Assembly (NCBI RefSeq): GCF_003382275.1
Contig: NZ_QTJX01000006.1
Location: 62,001 to 126,000 of the forward strand
DNA from: Flagellimonas nanhaiensis
Lineage (GTDB): Bacteria; Bacteroidota; Bacteroidia; Flavobacteriales; Flavobacteriaceae
Direction: 5' to 3'
Length of the DNA: 64,000 bases
The notes beneath the pieces are model-generated. The model had not been told where the DNA came from and did not search any database. It saw only the letters and a list, made by a program, of their open reading frames with translations. This document shows positions 43,869-52,441 of the stretch, piece after piece (position 1 is the stretch's first letter; every line of letters begins with the position of its first letter). A program made the position numbers and the translations under genes.

Positions 43869-44162
43869 ATGAAAAACCAACGAAGGATAGCCCTGCTATC
43901 AATGTCATTGTTGACCGTCTTGCCGCTCCAGGCCCAGATCGGGGGCATCGAGGATTCCGTAAATGAAATCTCTGACACCATAAGGGTCATCTTCCCCATT
44001 ATCCTGGGGGTTATCTTTTTGATCGGATTCCTGTTCAATGCAGGCCATTTCTTTGGGGAGAATGCCGATATGAAACGGGGCATCACCCGCGTACTCGTCT
44101 TTGTACTTATCGCTGGGGCCGTCGTGGGCATCTTTACCTATCTCATCACCTTGGTCGTCTAG
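43869..44162 (+). CDS. traE: Conjugal transfer protein TraE (DUF4134, VirB2/VirB3-like position)
   Basis: A 97-residue membrane protein and first gene of the transfer operon. It has a cleavable-looking signal (RRIALLSMSLLTVLPLQAQ), an amphipathic middle (IEDSVNEISDTIRVIF) and two membrane helices (FPIILGVIFLIGFLFNAGHF and ITRVLVFVLIAGAVVGIFTY). Length, signal and two helices fit the DUF4134 family, which includes TraE of Bacteroides elements and has the size and layout of a pilin-like VirB2 subunit. TraF follows after 30 nt. Confidence 0.88.
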   Translation: MKNQRRIALLSMSLLTVLPLQAQIGGIEDSVNEISDTIRVIFPIILGVIFLIGFLFNAGHFFGENADMKRGITRVLVFVLIAGAVVGIFTYLITLVV

Positions 44163-44192
44163 CCACATTGTGGACTTATTTAATTAAACCGT

Positions 44193-44480
44193 ATGAAAAA
44201 GTACCATATCCATCGGGACATCCGGGCACGTGCCTTGATCTTTGGTCTTCCCGTATCTTTTTTCGCAATCCAGATGCTGGGAGTCATCGCATCCCTTTTG
44301 GTCATTATCTTCTCCTTCAGCTTTGCACTGATATTCGGGGCACTTATGGGGAACGGCCTGCTCTACGCCGTATTGTTGAAACTGGAGAACCGACCGGATC
44401 TATTGGCCAACCCCAAGGTGTTCCCAAACGCCATCTCCAACAAGAAAACTAACCTGTTGCACTATGCCGATGAATTTTAA
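44193..44480 (+). CDS. traF: Conjugal transfer protein TraF (DUF4133)
   Basis: A 95-residue inner-membrane protein with two adjacent hydrophobic helices (ALIFGLPVSFFAIQMLGVIA and LLVIIFSFSFALIFGALMGN) and a short charged C-terminus. It starts with the family-typical KKYHIHRDIRARALIFGLPV. In layout it corresponds to VirB3, which often sits before or is fused to the VirB4 ATPase. Its stop lies 17 nt inside the TraG frame, so expression of the two is coupled. Confidence 0.88.
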   Translation: MKKYHIHRDIRARALIFGLPVSFFAIQMLGVIASLLVIIFSFSFALIFGALMGNGLLYAVLLKLENRPDLLANPKVFPNAISNKKTNLLHYADEF

Positions 44481-46875
44481 CGATCATTATCCCTTGGTGG
44501 ACATTGAAGGGAACCGGGCCTTTGCCAACAACGGTAACATTATCTTGGGCTATCGATTGGAGCTTCCAGAGATCTATTCCCTTTCGGAGAAAGATTTTGA
44601 GGAACTGCATGGTACCTGGTTCCAAGCCCTGAAATCCTTGCCGACCGGAACAGTAGTGCACCGACAGGATGTTTACCTCAAAAAAGCTTTTGGGGCGGCA
44701 AACCTTCCCAACACTACTTTTTTGGAACGGGCGACCCATCGTCACTTCAAGGGGAGGGAATACGTTTCCCATTCGGCTTATCTCTTCTTTATCTGGCCAA
44801 GAGCCAAGGGACTGCACAGGGCCAAATATATCAATCCGTTCAAGCTGGTTCCAAGGACGTTGAGCGGAGAACTCTCGGAAAGTGCCACCTCCTTTGTACA
44901 GGCCGTGGGGGATGCCGTCCGCTTTCTCTCCAACAGCCCGAAACTGGAGTGCCATCCCTTGAACCAAGTGGATATCCTTTCGCTTACGGATAACTATTTC
45001 AACGGGTACAATGAAGGCTGTGATACCGACATTCTATTGGAAAAGGACAAGATTCAGATTGGGGACCACCATTTTGGGGTATTGGCCCTGAACCATGAGG
45101 CCTGTTTCGGGGAAACGGTGCGGACCAGTACCTTCAATCCCGCCCTGACCTCTGACGATTTCAGTTTTCATCAGGGTTTCATGGACAGTCTAGGACTGTC
45201 CCTGGACGGTAATCATATGGTCAACCAGATTCTATATCTGGATGACCGCCACAAATGGCGCAAAGTTTTGGAGAAGCGAATCGAGGAACTGGCCAAGAGT
45301 TCCAGTTTCGGTTCGCGTAACAAAGTATTGCACGAAAAGATATCCAAAACACTCGATGACATCAATCGGGACGATTCCGCACGGTTGGTCCGGGGGCAGC
45401 TCAACATCATCCACTGGGGCCGGGATGCCCGGGAACTGGAACACCTGGCCTCCGAGATTAAGGCCCGGTTCAAGGAACTTGATATGATGCCCTATGCCCC
45501 GAAAGGACAAGAGCGGGCAAACTATTTCCTGAACAGCTATTGGGGATTTTCCTCCAATTTCTCGGACAGTGACCTTTTTGTGGCCGACCTCAAACATGCG
45601 CTCTGTCTCTATGGCAATGCGACCAACTACAAATCGGATGCCCATGGCATCGTCTTCAACGACCGCCAGCACAACATCCCGGTGCTCAAGGATGTTTGGG
45701 ATGAGGGAAAGAAACGTATCAAGGCAAGGAACTTTGCCATTTTCGCCCCTACAGGGGAGGGCAAGTCCTTTCTGGCCAACAACATCCTACGGCAATATTT
45801 TGAGCAAAGGGTGCGGCTCGTCATCATCGACCTTGGGGGCAGCTATGCCAAGTTTGCCAAGCTCTATCCCGATGACTATACGATCCTTCGGTACGAGCAT
45901 GGAAAGAACCTAGGCATCAATCCCTTTTATATAGCACAAGCTGACGATGTCAGCCCCGAGAGACTGGAGGACCTGATGGTGTTCCTGTTCGAGCTGATGG
46001 GCGGTTCCTCCAAACCCAACAAAGGGGAGGCAGTGGCCCTCAAACGGATACTGCATTCCTATTACCAGAAAGTGGACAAGGACCATTCTTTGACCGGATT
46101 CTATGGGTTTGTGGAATCCAACAGGGAAGGGCTATTGGAAAAACTGGGAATCGACACGGCCTATTTCAATGTGACGAACTTTCTGCACATCCTTTCGGAA
46201 TATGTCGGGGAGGGACTCTACAGTTTCCTGTTCGAGGTGGACGGTGACCAATCCTTTCGATTGGAGGAAAAACGGTTGATTGTATTTGAACTGGACGAGG
46301 TATGCGACAACAAGGAAGTTCTCTCGGTGATGCTCAAGCTCATCAAGTCGGCCATCCAGCGCACTATTTGGCGGAACCGTTCGGAGCGGGGCATCATCCT
46401 CTTCGATGAGTTTGCCAAGCAGCTCAAGTTCGAGAACGTATTGGAGAGCGTGGAGTTCTACTACCAGGCCATCCGGAAACAGAACGGGGCCATTGGCATC
46501 ATCTTGCAGTCCATCAACCAATTGCCGGACAATTCCACATCGGCCGGCATTTTGGAAAATACCCAGATCATCTATAGCCTTCGCAACGAAAAAGGTTATG
46601 ATGCGCTGGCGAAAAGGCTCAACCTATCATCCCACGACCTGGACCAACTGCGTTCCATACGCAACGACTTGAAGGGGGAACGCAAATACACGGAGATCTT
46701 CATCAAGATCGGCAGCGAGGGCAATGTGTTCCGATTGGAGGTCCCGCCCGAGGTGTATGCGGCCTATCTCACCGATGGTATCGAATCCGAGCGCATCATG
46801 GCCCTTTATGAATCCGAAGGCTGTATGGAAAAGGCCATCAAAAAATTCTTGAACCCAAAAAATACAACAACATGA
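44464..46875 (+). CDS. traG: Conjugation ATPase TraG (VirB4 family)
   Basis: Large cytoplasmic ATPase that powers assembly of the type IV secretion channel. 803 residues. Walker A is IFAPTGEGKSFLANNILRQY near 424-443, Walker B is GIILFDEFAKQL near 642, and the C-terminal RecA-like part has YYQAIRKQNGAIGIILQSIN and a VIDLGGS-like segment (LVIIDLGGSYAKFAKLYP). The N-terminal half is the VirB4-specific domain (FNDHYPLVDIEGNRAFANNG at the start). Start 44464 gives MPMNFND; 44470 is equally possible. Its stop codon overlaps traI by 4 nt. Confidence 0.95.
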   Translation: MPMNFNDHYPLVDIEGNRAFANNGNIILGYRLELPEIYSLSEKDFEELHGTWFQALKSLPTGTVVHRQDVYLKKAFGAANLPNTTFLERATHRHFKGREYVSHSAYLFFIWPRAKGLHRAKYINPFKLVPRTLSGELSESATSFVQAVGDAVRFLSNSPKLECHPLNQVDILSLTDNYFNGYNEGCDTDILLEKDKIQIGDHHFGVLALNHEACFGETVRTSTFNPALTSDDFSFHQGFMDSLGLSLDGNHMVNQILYLDDRHKWRKVLEKRIEELAKSSSFGSRNKVLHEKISKTLDDINRDDSARLVRGQLNIIHWGRDARELEHLASEIKARFKELDMMPYAPKGQERANYFLNSYWGFSSNFSDSDLFVADLKHALCLYGNATNYKSDAHGIVFNDRQHNIPVLKDVWDEGKKRIKARNFAIFAPTGEGKSFLANNILRQYFEQRVRLVIIDLGGSYAKFAKLYPDDYTILRYEHGKNLGINPFYIAQADDVSPERLEDLMVFLFELMGGSSKPNKGEAVALKRILHSYYQKVDKDHSLTGFYGFVESNREGLLEKLGIDTAYFNVTNFLHILSEYVGEGLYSFLFEVDGDQSFRLEEKRLIVFELDEVCDNKEVLSVMLKLIKSAIQRTIWRNRSERGIILFDEFAKQLKFENVLESVEFYYQAIRKQNGAIGIILQSINQLPDNSTSAGILENTQIIYSLRNEKGYDALAKRLNLSSHDLDQLRSIRNDLKGERKYTEIFIKIGSEGNVFRLEVPPEVYAAYLTDGIESERIMALYESEGCMEKAIKKFLNPKNTTT

Positions 46876-47453
46876 AGAAAAAACTTATAACATTTGGACT
46901 GGCCCTAGTCTTGACTCTTTTCTTGCCAGGCCGTACTACAGCCCAGGGTATGCCGGTCTATGACAATACGAACTTTGTCAGCCTGGTCAAGCAACTCGTG
47001 GAATCCGCCAAGCAGACCGTCGAACTGTTGAAGATGGTGGAGCACCTGCAAGAGGCCAAGGAAAAGTTGGAAAAAGTCAACAATGCGGTACGGCAGTACC
47101 AGGCTGTTCGGGACATCACCCGAGACAACCAAAGGTTGGTGGATTTGGTACGGAGCGATCTTAGGGAAATATTGAACTCCCCCTATATCCATCCCGACGA
47201 GGTGGGCATCATCTCACGGGACTTTGATGCCATCATCGAGAATTCCCTTGGCCAACTGGAGTTTATGGGACAGGTGCTGAGCAATGACTATTTGAACATG
47301 ACCGATGCCGAACGGCTGACCATCTTGGAGGGACATCGGGAGAGTACACGGCAAATGGTGGCGGATATACGGGTCAAGAGAAAGCGGTATGCCCTGGTCA
47401 TTTCCTTTAGGGAGATGCGGGACCGTATCAACAATCGCGAAACCAATTTCTGA
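46872..47453 (+). CDS. traI: Conjugal transfer protein TraI (DUF4141, VirB5-like)
   Basis: A 193-residue exported protein. The signal peptide is KKLITFGLALVLTLFLPGRT followed by TAQG. The rest is almost all alpha-helix with strong heptad character (LVKQLVESAKQTVELLKMVE, HLQEAKEKLEKVNNAVRQYQ), as in VirB5-type pilus-tip proteins. DUF4141 proteins occupy this place in Bacteroidetes tra operons. ATGA overlap with traG and only 3 nt to traJ. Confidence 0.88.
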   Translation: MKKKLITFGLALVLTLFLPGRTTAQGMPVYDNTNFVSLVKQLVESAKQTVELLKMVEHLQEAKEKLEKVNNAVRQYQAVRDITRDNQRLVDLVRSDLREILNSPYIHPDEVGIISRDFDAIIENSLGQLEFMGQVLSNDYLNMTDAERLTILEGHRESTRQMVADIRVKRKRYALVISFREMRDRINNRETNF

Positions 47454-47456
47454 AAA

Positions 47457-48293
47457 ATGTTCCTATCCATCGGACTCGAATATGTGGATACGGTCTTTCA
47501 GACCATTAAGGACAGCAATTTTGCCACCTATGCCATAGGGGGCATGAAGGCCCTTGCCGTAATGTTCTTCCTGGTCAACATCCTGAAAAAATACTATGAG
47601 GGAGGAGCCAATAGGGAAGGGATGACCTGGGGGCTGACCCCGACCGATCTAATCAAGAACTTTGCCGTAGTGTTGGTGGTCATCTTTTCCACCGAGGTAC
47701 TGGACGCTTTTGATGCCATTTTGGTGGCCATAGAGGGTCAGTACCGGGACACGGCCCCAATCCTACTTCCATTACAGTTACAGGAATTGGCCATCGAGGA
47801 AGAAAGTACAGGCCTTCTGGATGCCACGGCACGGGCAATGGCCCTTTTGTACGAATGGCTTGCCACCCCCTTTTTGGGTCTTAGGACCCTGGCCTATGCC
47901 GGGGGACTAATCCTTTGGATATTGGATTTGTTCATCTATCCCCTTTTCTTGGCCGAGCGATATTTCCTGTTGGGGATCATGCAGGCCTTCTTTCCATTGG
48001 TCACCAGCATGGCCGTCTTCGAAAAGTTCAGGGAAATGGGTTATCGCTTCTTTCGGCTCTACGCCGCGGTCTATATGATCGTGCCCGCCTTTTTTCTGGT
48101 CAATGTCTTTGTGAACGAGCTCTACCAGGAGGTCACCGATAATTTCTGGCCGAACCTATTCGGGACAGACTTTGGGAGCCAGCTCTTTGCTCCGATAATT
48201 GAACTGGCTGTAGTCGGTTTTATCATCCTGCTCAAGTTCAAGCTCTATAAACGGGCGACCAGTTTCACCTTTCGCCTTTTTGCCAGCGGCTAA
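47457..48293 (+). CDS. traJ: Conjugal transfer protein TraJ (VirB6-like)
   Basis: A 278-residue inner-membrane protein with about six helices (for example GGMKALAVMFFLVNILKKYY, IKNFAVVLVVIFSTEVLDAF, LAYAGGLILWILDLFIYPLF, LYAAVYMIVPAFFLVNVFVN and LAVVGFIILLKFKLY). In the secretion channel such proteins form the inner-membrane platform through which DNA passes. It follows traI by 3 nt and precedes traK by 37 nt. Confidence 0.9.
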   Translation: MFLSIGLEYVDTVFQTIKDSNFATYAIGGMKALAVMFFLVNILKKYYEGGANREGMTWGLTPTDLIKNFAVVLVVIFSTEVLDAFDAILVAIEGQYRDTAPILLPLQLQELAIEEESTGLLDATARAMALLYEWLATPFLGLRTLAYAGGLILWILDLFIYPLFLAERYFLLGIMQAFFPLVTSMAVFEKFREMGYRFFRLYAAVYMIVPAFFLVNVFVNELYQEVTDNFWPNLFGTDFGSQLFAPIIELAVVGFIILLKFKLYKRATSFTFRLFASG

Positions 48294-48330
48294 GTCAGTC
48301 GATAATGGACATTAATCAATAAAAGATAAA

Positions 48331-48957
48331 ATGAAAGCAACTTACAAAAACATCACCGAGATTCTAAGGCTCAATCGCTTTGTTGTAATAGCGGTCACAA
48401 CACTCTGCCTGCTAACAAGCGGATTTTCGCTCTGGACAGCACACCGGGCACAACGGACCCTCTTGGAAAGTGCTTTTGCGGTCAATACCGACGGTTCCGT
48501 AATCCCCCTGAAACTGGTCGAACAGCGGGAGAACCTGGAGGTGGAGGCCCGCTCCCATCTTCAGCTTTTCCATCAATATTTCTACGGCATCGATGAGAGC
48601 AACTTTGAAAGGAACCTCGAAAAGGCCCTATGGTTGGGTGATGGTTCGGTCGATGAAGCGTACCGCCAGAAACGGGCGGATGGCGTATACAACCGCCTCT
48701 TGCAGTATTCCTTGGTGCAAAACATCATCAATATTGCAATCGAGTTGGAAATAACAAAGGGAGGCAATGCCTCCTTTGAAGTGGAGACTTTGTTTGAGAT
48801 AGACCGTGGTGCCGTTACCGACCAATACCGTTTGGTAACCACTGGAAAGCTCATAAATGTGGACCGCCATTTCCCCAACAACACCCACGGATTGTTGATC
48901 ACCGAATTCTTTGAAAAGTCCCTGCAGAAACTAGAGAATGAAGATAAAACCAACTGA
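48331..48957 (+). CDS. traK: Conjugal transfer protein TraK (VirB8-like)
   Basis: A 208-residue bitopic inner-membrane protein: a short cytoplasmic N-terminus, one helix (RFVVIAVTTLCLLTSGFSLW, about 14-33) and a periplasmic domain with the mixed alpha/beta layout of VirB8 (for example HLQLFHQYFYGIDESNFERN and VTDQYRLVTTGKLINVDRHF). VirB8-like proteins organise the assembly of the channel. Its stop is 1 nt before the traM start. Confidence 0.9.
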   Translation: MKATYKNITEILRLNRFVVIAVTTLCLLTSGFSLWTAHRAQRTLLESAFAVNTDGSVIPLKLVEQRENLEVEARSHLQLFHQYFYGIDESNFERNLEKALWLGDGSVDEAYRQKRADGVYNRLLQYSLVQNIINIAIELEITKGGNASFEVETLFEIDRGAVTDQYRLVTTGKLINVDRHFPNNTHGLLITEFFEKSLQKLENEDKTN

Positions 48958-48958
48958 T

Positions 48959-49879
48959 ATGAAAGCACAGAAGAACAAGATCATCTTTATCGCCGTCATT
49001 GCATTTGTCATGCTATTTATGGTCTGGTACTATATGGATGTCGTGGCCAAGGGCGACAGTGCCCGGGTGGAACTCCAACAGACCGAGGTGCCGACCTTGG
49101 AAGAGCAGCAAAAGGAGTACAGCTCCAAATTGGAGGCCGTCAATGACGTCAAGGAGGAAAAGGAGAAGACAGCCCCCAGTGTATACTCCGAGACCGATAT
49201 CGATTCCACGGGTCTATACGACCCTGACCTAGAGGAGAAACGGCGGCAAAAACTAGTGGACAGCATCTACCGCCATGGGCGTATCAACTATACCCAGGTC
49301 CCGGAAAAAGTCGTACCAAACGGCTATCAAATGGGAATCAAATCCAGGGCACCATCAAAAAATGAGGTTCGGGAAACAAGGGATTTCTCTCAGGCCCATG
49401 CGGCCTTTTTCAATTCGGCACCGACCATCACCAATCCCGAAACGGAGTTGGAATCCCCATCCAATGATGCCTTTATCATCGTGGAAGTGAACGGAGAACA
49501 AACGGTGCGCCAAGATGAACGCTTGGAACTGCGTTTGGCCGTGGATGCGGAGATTGCGGGCCGTATCGTACCAAGGAATACTCTGGTCTATGGGTTTGTC
49601 ACTTTCCAACCGAATCGTGTACTGCTCAACATCACCAATATCGAACACCAAAAGGTATCCTTGAAGGCCTATGACCTTTTGGACGGGAACGAGGGTATCT
49701 ATATACGGAACAGTTTCCGGGCGGAGGCACAACGCGAGGTGCTGGACGACGTGGTCCAGGACATCAACGTGCCGGGCATGCCGCAAGTGGGAGGCATCAA
49801 ACAGGTCTTCCGCCGAAACAACCGCAATGTGAGGGTCACCGTGCACAATCAGTACCAACTCATCCTAAAGGAATCATAG
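48959..49879 (+). CDS. traM: Conjugal transfer protein TraM (VirB10-like)
   Basis: A bitopic protein that should span the envelope like VirB10. From ATG 48959 (MKAQKNKIIFIAV) it has one helix (IIFIAVIAFVMLFMVWYYMD), a long charged and probably extended linker (EEQQKEYSSKLEAVNDVKEE, then DLEEKRRQKLVDSIYRHGRI) and a C-terminal beta-barrel part (FIIVEVNGEQTVRQDERLEL, RIVPRNTLVYGFVTFQPNRV). The open frame begins at 48938 inside traK, but 48959 follows the traK stop and is the better start. Confidence 0.9.
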   Translation: MKAQKNKIIFIAVIAFVMLFMVWYYMDVVAKGDSARVELQQTEVPTLEEQQKEYSSKLEAVNDVKEEKEKTAPSVYSETDIDSTGLYDPDLEEKRRQKLVDSIYRHGRINYTQVPEKVVPNGYQMGIKSRAPSKNEVRETRDFSQAHAAFFNSAPTITNPETELESPSNDAFIIVEVNGEQTVRQDERLELRLAVDAEIAGRIVPRNTLVYGFVTFQPNRVLLNITNIEHQKVSLKAYDLLDGNEGIYIRNSFRAEAQREVLDDVVQDINVPGMPQVGGIKQVFRRNNRNVRVTVHNQYQLILKES

Positions 49880-49900
49880 ACCCTTTAAATTATTAGACTT

Positions 49901-50713
49901 ATGAAAAAATTGATTTCGTTACTACTGGTTTTATTCCCAATGTTGACGGGGAATGCACAAGAAACCCTTTATGCCAATGAAACCCATGTGGTCACCTTGT
50001 TCTTTCCGAGTCCCATACGACAGGCGGTAACTGGGACGGAACACTTCACCTTCAGTTACAACCGTGATTCGGGGCAGCAATTTGGATTGCTACAAGCCAA
50101 TACCGGAAGCGATAGCAACCTGTTCGTATTGACGGAGGACGGACGGGTGTATGCCTATGATTTGGTATACAGCAAACAGCTTATACAGAACTATCGTTTT
50201 GTTCAAATAGGTGAAAGTATCGGTCATGAATCACAGACCAAACCGGTACAACCATCAGAAGTGGTAGATTCGGTTCCCGAGGTCGGCAATCCATTGCTTG
50301 TTGGCCATGAAAACGAACTCATGGTGAAGGGGGCCGAGTACCTGTTGGGCAAAAAGAGTAGGATACTTCGAACCTGCCGTAAGGATGGCCTAGCGCTCCG
50401 GTTAAAGGAATTGTTCTATTATTCGGATAAGGTGTACTTGGAATTGGAAATCCAGAACCGATCAGAAATCGATTTTGAGATGGAAGCTCTTGAGATTTTT
50501 AGGGTTAACGGTCAAAAAGGCAAAAGGTCCTCCCATCAGAAATTGGAATTGAAACCCATTTTTAAATATCAGGACCCCAATATTATCCGAGTGGGCCAAA
50601 AACAGGCTTTTGTATATGTACTCCCCAAATTTACTTTGGGGGATTCCGAAAAATTGACTGTAGAGCTCCATGAGATAAAAGGCAACCGGATGTTACGGTT
50701 GATTTGGGATTAA
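49901..50713 (+). CDS. traN: Conjugal transfer protein TraN (DUF4138, VirB9-like)
   Basis: A 270-residue periplasmic or outer-membrane-associated protein with signal peptide (KKLISLLLVLFPMLTGNAQ). It opens with ETLYANETHVVTLFFPSPIR, the typical start of VirB9-type proteins, which interact with VirB10 and VirB7. The C-terminal half is a beta-domain (YYSDKVYLELEIQNRSEIDF, then VLPKFTLGDSEKLTVELHEI). It is the last tra gene in this operon; no TraO, TraP or TraQ follow, since the next gene is on the other strand. Confidence 0.92.
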   Translation: MKKLISLLLVLFPMLTGNAQETLYANETHVVTLFFPSPIRQAVTGTEHFTFSYNRDSGQQFGLLQANTGSDSNLFVLTEDGRVYAYDLVYSKQLIQNYRFVQIGESIGHESQTKPVQPSEVVDSVPEVGNPLLVGHENELMVKGAEYLLGKKSRILRTCRKDGLALRLKELFYYSDKVYLELEIQNRSEIDFEMEALEIFRVNGQKGKRSSHQKLELKPIFKYQDPNIIRVGQKQAFVYVLPKFTLGDSEKLTVELHEIKGNRMLRLIWD

Positions 50714-50791
50714 AATTGCCAAACTGTCGAAAAGAGTGCTTTTCAAAATTATAGAGGATGCCCGCAACACAAGAACACAAGCGTTCCGTCT

Positions 50792-51649
50792 TCAACTTGA
50801 AAAAAACAGGGATAAAACATCGTATAAAAAAGTTACGATTATGCCGGTAGCAATAACATAGAAGAATCCCCGATGCAGTAATGACCGATCCTTTGAGGTC
50901 TGGTACTGTATTTTGGGATACAGCCATCGGAAATAATGGAATAAGATCCTAAGCACTATTAGACTAAAAAAGAAGACGTAAACGTATAATGCACTTTCCA
51001 TTAAACGGCTGGAAAATGTATCATTGATGTAAGGACTCATTTTGTAACAAGTCCAAAAACCTATTGGAATGCCTAAGGTCCAAACGATCAGATCATAGAC
51101 GGTATTCTTATGAATGCGAGATAGTTTGGAACAACGTTTGGCAAAAAAATTATCTATTTCGCTAAAAACCCCATTTGCCCAGGTATTGTCATAACCTTCA
51201 ACACAGAATTTAGAATCGTTCGGTGTTGCATCACTTGGGGTAAAGGAAAAATCCAAAACTTTTGGTTTGCTAAAATCAATGAATACCTCAAAGCGGTTTC
51301 TAGGATAGTAATTGAACCTCGCTTTATACATTAAATCACTATTCACGTAAAGTGTCTTAATCTGCGCGGGGAAGGATACCGAATTAAATACTTCCTCTAT
51401 CAAACCAAAAAGCTCTTCGCCATCATATCCGACTATCGTCAATTTGAGAGGGGCACAACTCCTCAAATCCTCTAAGGATTTTTCCAGCTTCTCAGCGGGA
51501 GTAATTGACCCTATATGGTTGCACTCCATTTCGCAGGCAGCATTTGCCCTTTCCTGTAAAATCTCAAGAAACCTTAACAGATCTTCCCTATTGATGGCCA
51601 AGGAATCAATTGGCTTACACAATCTATTTTTGACAACATTCTCAGGCAT
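50792..51649 (-). CDS. Membrane protein of unknown function
   Basis: I do not recognise this 285-residue protein. The N-terminal ~185 residues look soluble, with a helix rich in charged residues (LLRFLEILQERANAACEMEC) and a beta-rich part (RFEVFIDFSKPKVLDFSFTP). The C-terminal 100 residues hold three to four hydrophobic helices (VYDLIVWTLGIPIGFWTCY, LYVYVFFFSLIVLRILFHYF, FFYVIATGIIVTFLYDVL). The gene is clearly more AT-rich than the tra genes before it and the polymerase genes after it, suggesting a separate acquisition. It is convergent with traN. A surface, immunity or entry-exclusion role could be imagined, but nothing in the sequence proves it. Confidence 0.7.
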   Translation of the reverse strand: MPENVVKNRLCKPIDSLAINREDLLRFLEILQERANAACEMECNHIGSITPAEKLEKSLEDLRSCAPLKLTIVGYDGEELFGLIEEVFNSVSFPAQIKTLYVNSDLMYKARFNYYPRNRFEVFIDFSKPKVLDFSFTPSDATPNDSKFCVEGYDNTWANGVFSEIDNFFAKRCSKLSRIHKNTVYDLIVWTLGIPIGFWTCYKMSPYINDTFSSRLMESALYVYVFFFSLIVLRILFHYFRWLYPKIQYQTSKDRSLLHRGFFYVIATGIIVTFLYDVLSLFFSS

Positions 51650-51786
51650 TTTTTTGTTGTTTATTATACTATTGTTCTGTTGCTAGTCTTCCAAACTAAA
51701 AACCAAGAACGAGGGACGCACCCCATTCCTTTTCCGATGGAATTCAGGTCCAATAAATATCTTTAAAAATTTCCTATTTCTTTAGG

Positions 51787-52404
51787 TCAGACGGCCTCTG
51801 CATATAAGTTAACTTCATAGGGAAAAGCAAAGGCACTGTAATCTTCCTCCATCAGCCAACGGCGCTGATCCTCTTTTCTCAGTACAATGGGCATTCGTTT
51901 CTTGTTGTTGTGAATCTCTGCCATCAGTTCGTTGGCCTCGGTAGTCACGATGCTGAAGGTGTCCCGTTTCTCCCCCGTGACCTTGTCGGTCCAATGGGAA
52001 TAGATACCGGCCAGGGCAAAGATTTCCTGGTCCTTGGGCCGTATCAGGTATTTTTGTTTTTCCTTTCCCTTGGGATCCAGCCACTGCCATTCATAAAAAC
52101 CATCGGCAATCACTAAGCATCGCTTTTTAGCAGAATTCCTATAGGAGGGTTTTTCGGTAAGAGTTTCCACCTTGGCGTTCAGGGTCGCCCGTTTGATTTT
52201 ATCATCCTTCGACCAAAAGGGAATCAGGCCCCAATGGTACAACCGTATCTTTCCGGGGTTCTCATCCACGATGACGGGATAGGGTCTATGGGCAAAACCG
52301 TTGATTTCTTCTTGTGGTGAATATGCATCGGGTTCCAAAAAAGAGGCCTCAAAGGAAATCTCAATCTGCCCAAGATCGGCATTGAGTCGGGTTCGGTAGC
52401 ACAT
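51787..52404 (-). CDS. SRAP / HMCES-YedK family protein
   Basis: Protects single-stranded DNA by forming a covalent bond with abasic sites through its N-terminal cysteine. The initiator Met is followed by Cys2 (MCYRTRLNADLGQ). Other family motifs are LYHWGLIPFWSKD, ATLNAKVETLTEKPSYRNSA, CLVIADGFYEW with the catalytic Glu, FALAGIYSHW and a His in AEIHNNKKRMPIVL. At 205 residues it is normal. It ends the row SRAP - DnaE - DinB on the minus strand, 37 nt behind the polymerase, so it probably belongs to the same SOS-controlled operon and deals with damaged single strands met by these polymerases. Confidence 0.94.
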   Translation of the reverse strand: MCYRTRLNADLGQIEISFEASFLEPDAYSPQEEINGFAHRPYPVIVDENPGKIRLYHWGLIPFWSKDDKIKRATLNAKVETLTEKPSYRNSAKKRCLVIADGFYEWQWLDPKGKEKQKYLIRPKDQEIFALAGIYSHWTDKVTGEKRDTFSIVTTEANELMAEIHNNKKRMPIVLRKEDQRRWLMEEDYSAFAFPYEVNLYAEAV

Positions 52405-52441
52405 ACTATCAGTCTTAGTTAGTCATTCCCAAGATACAAAA

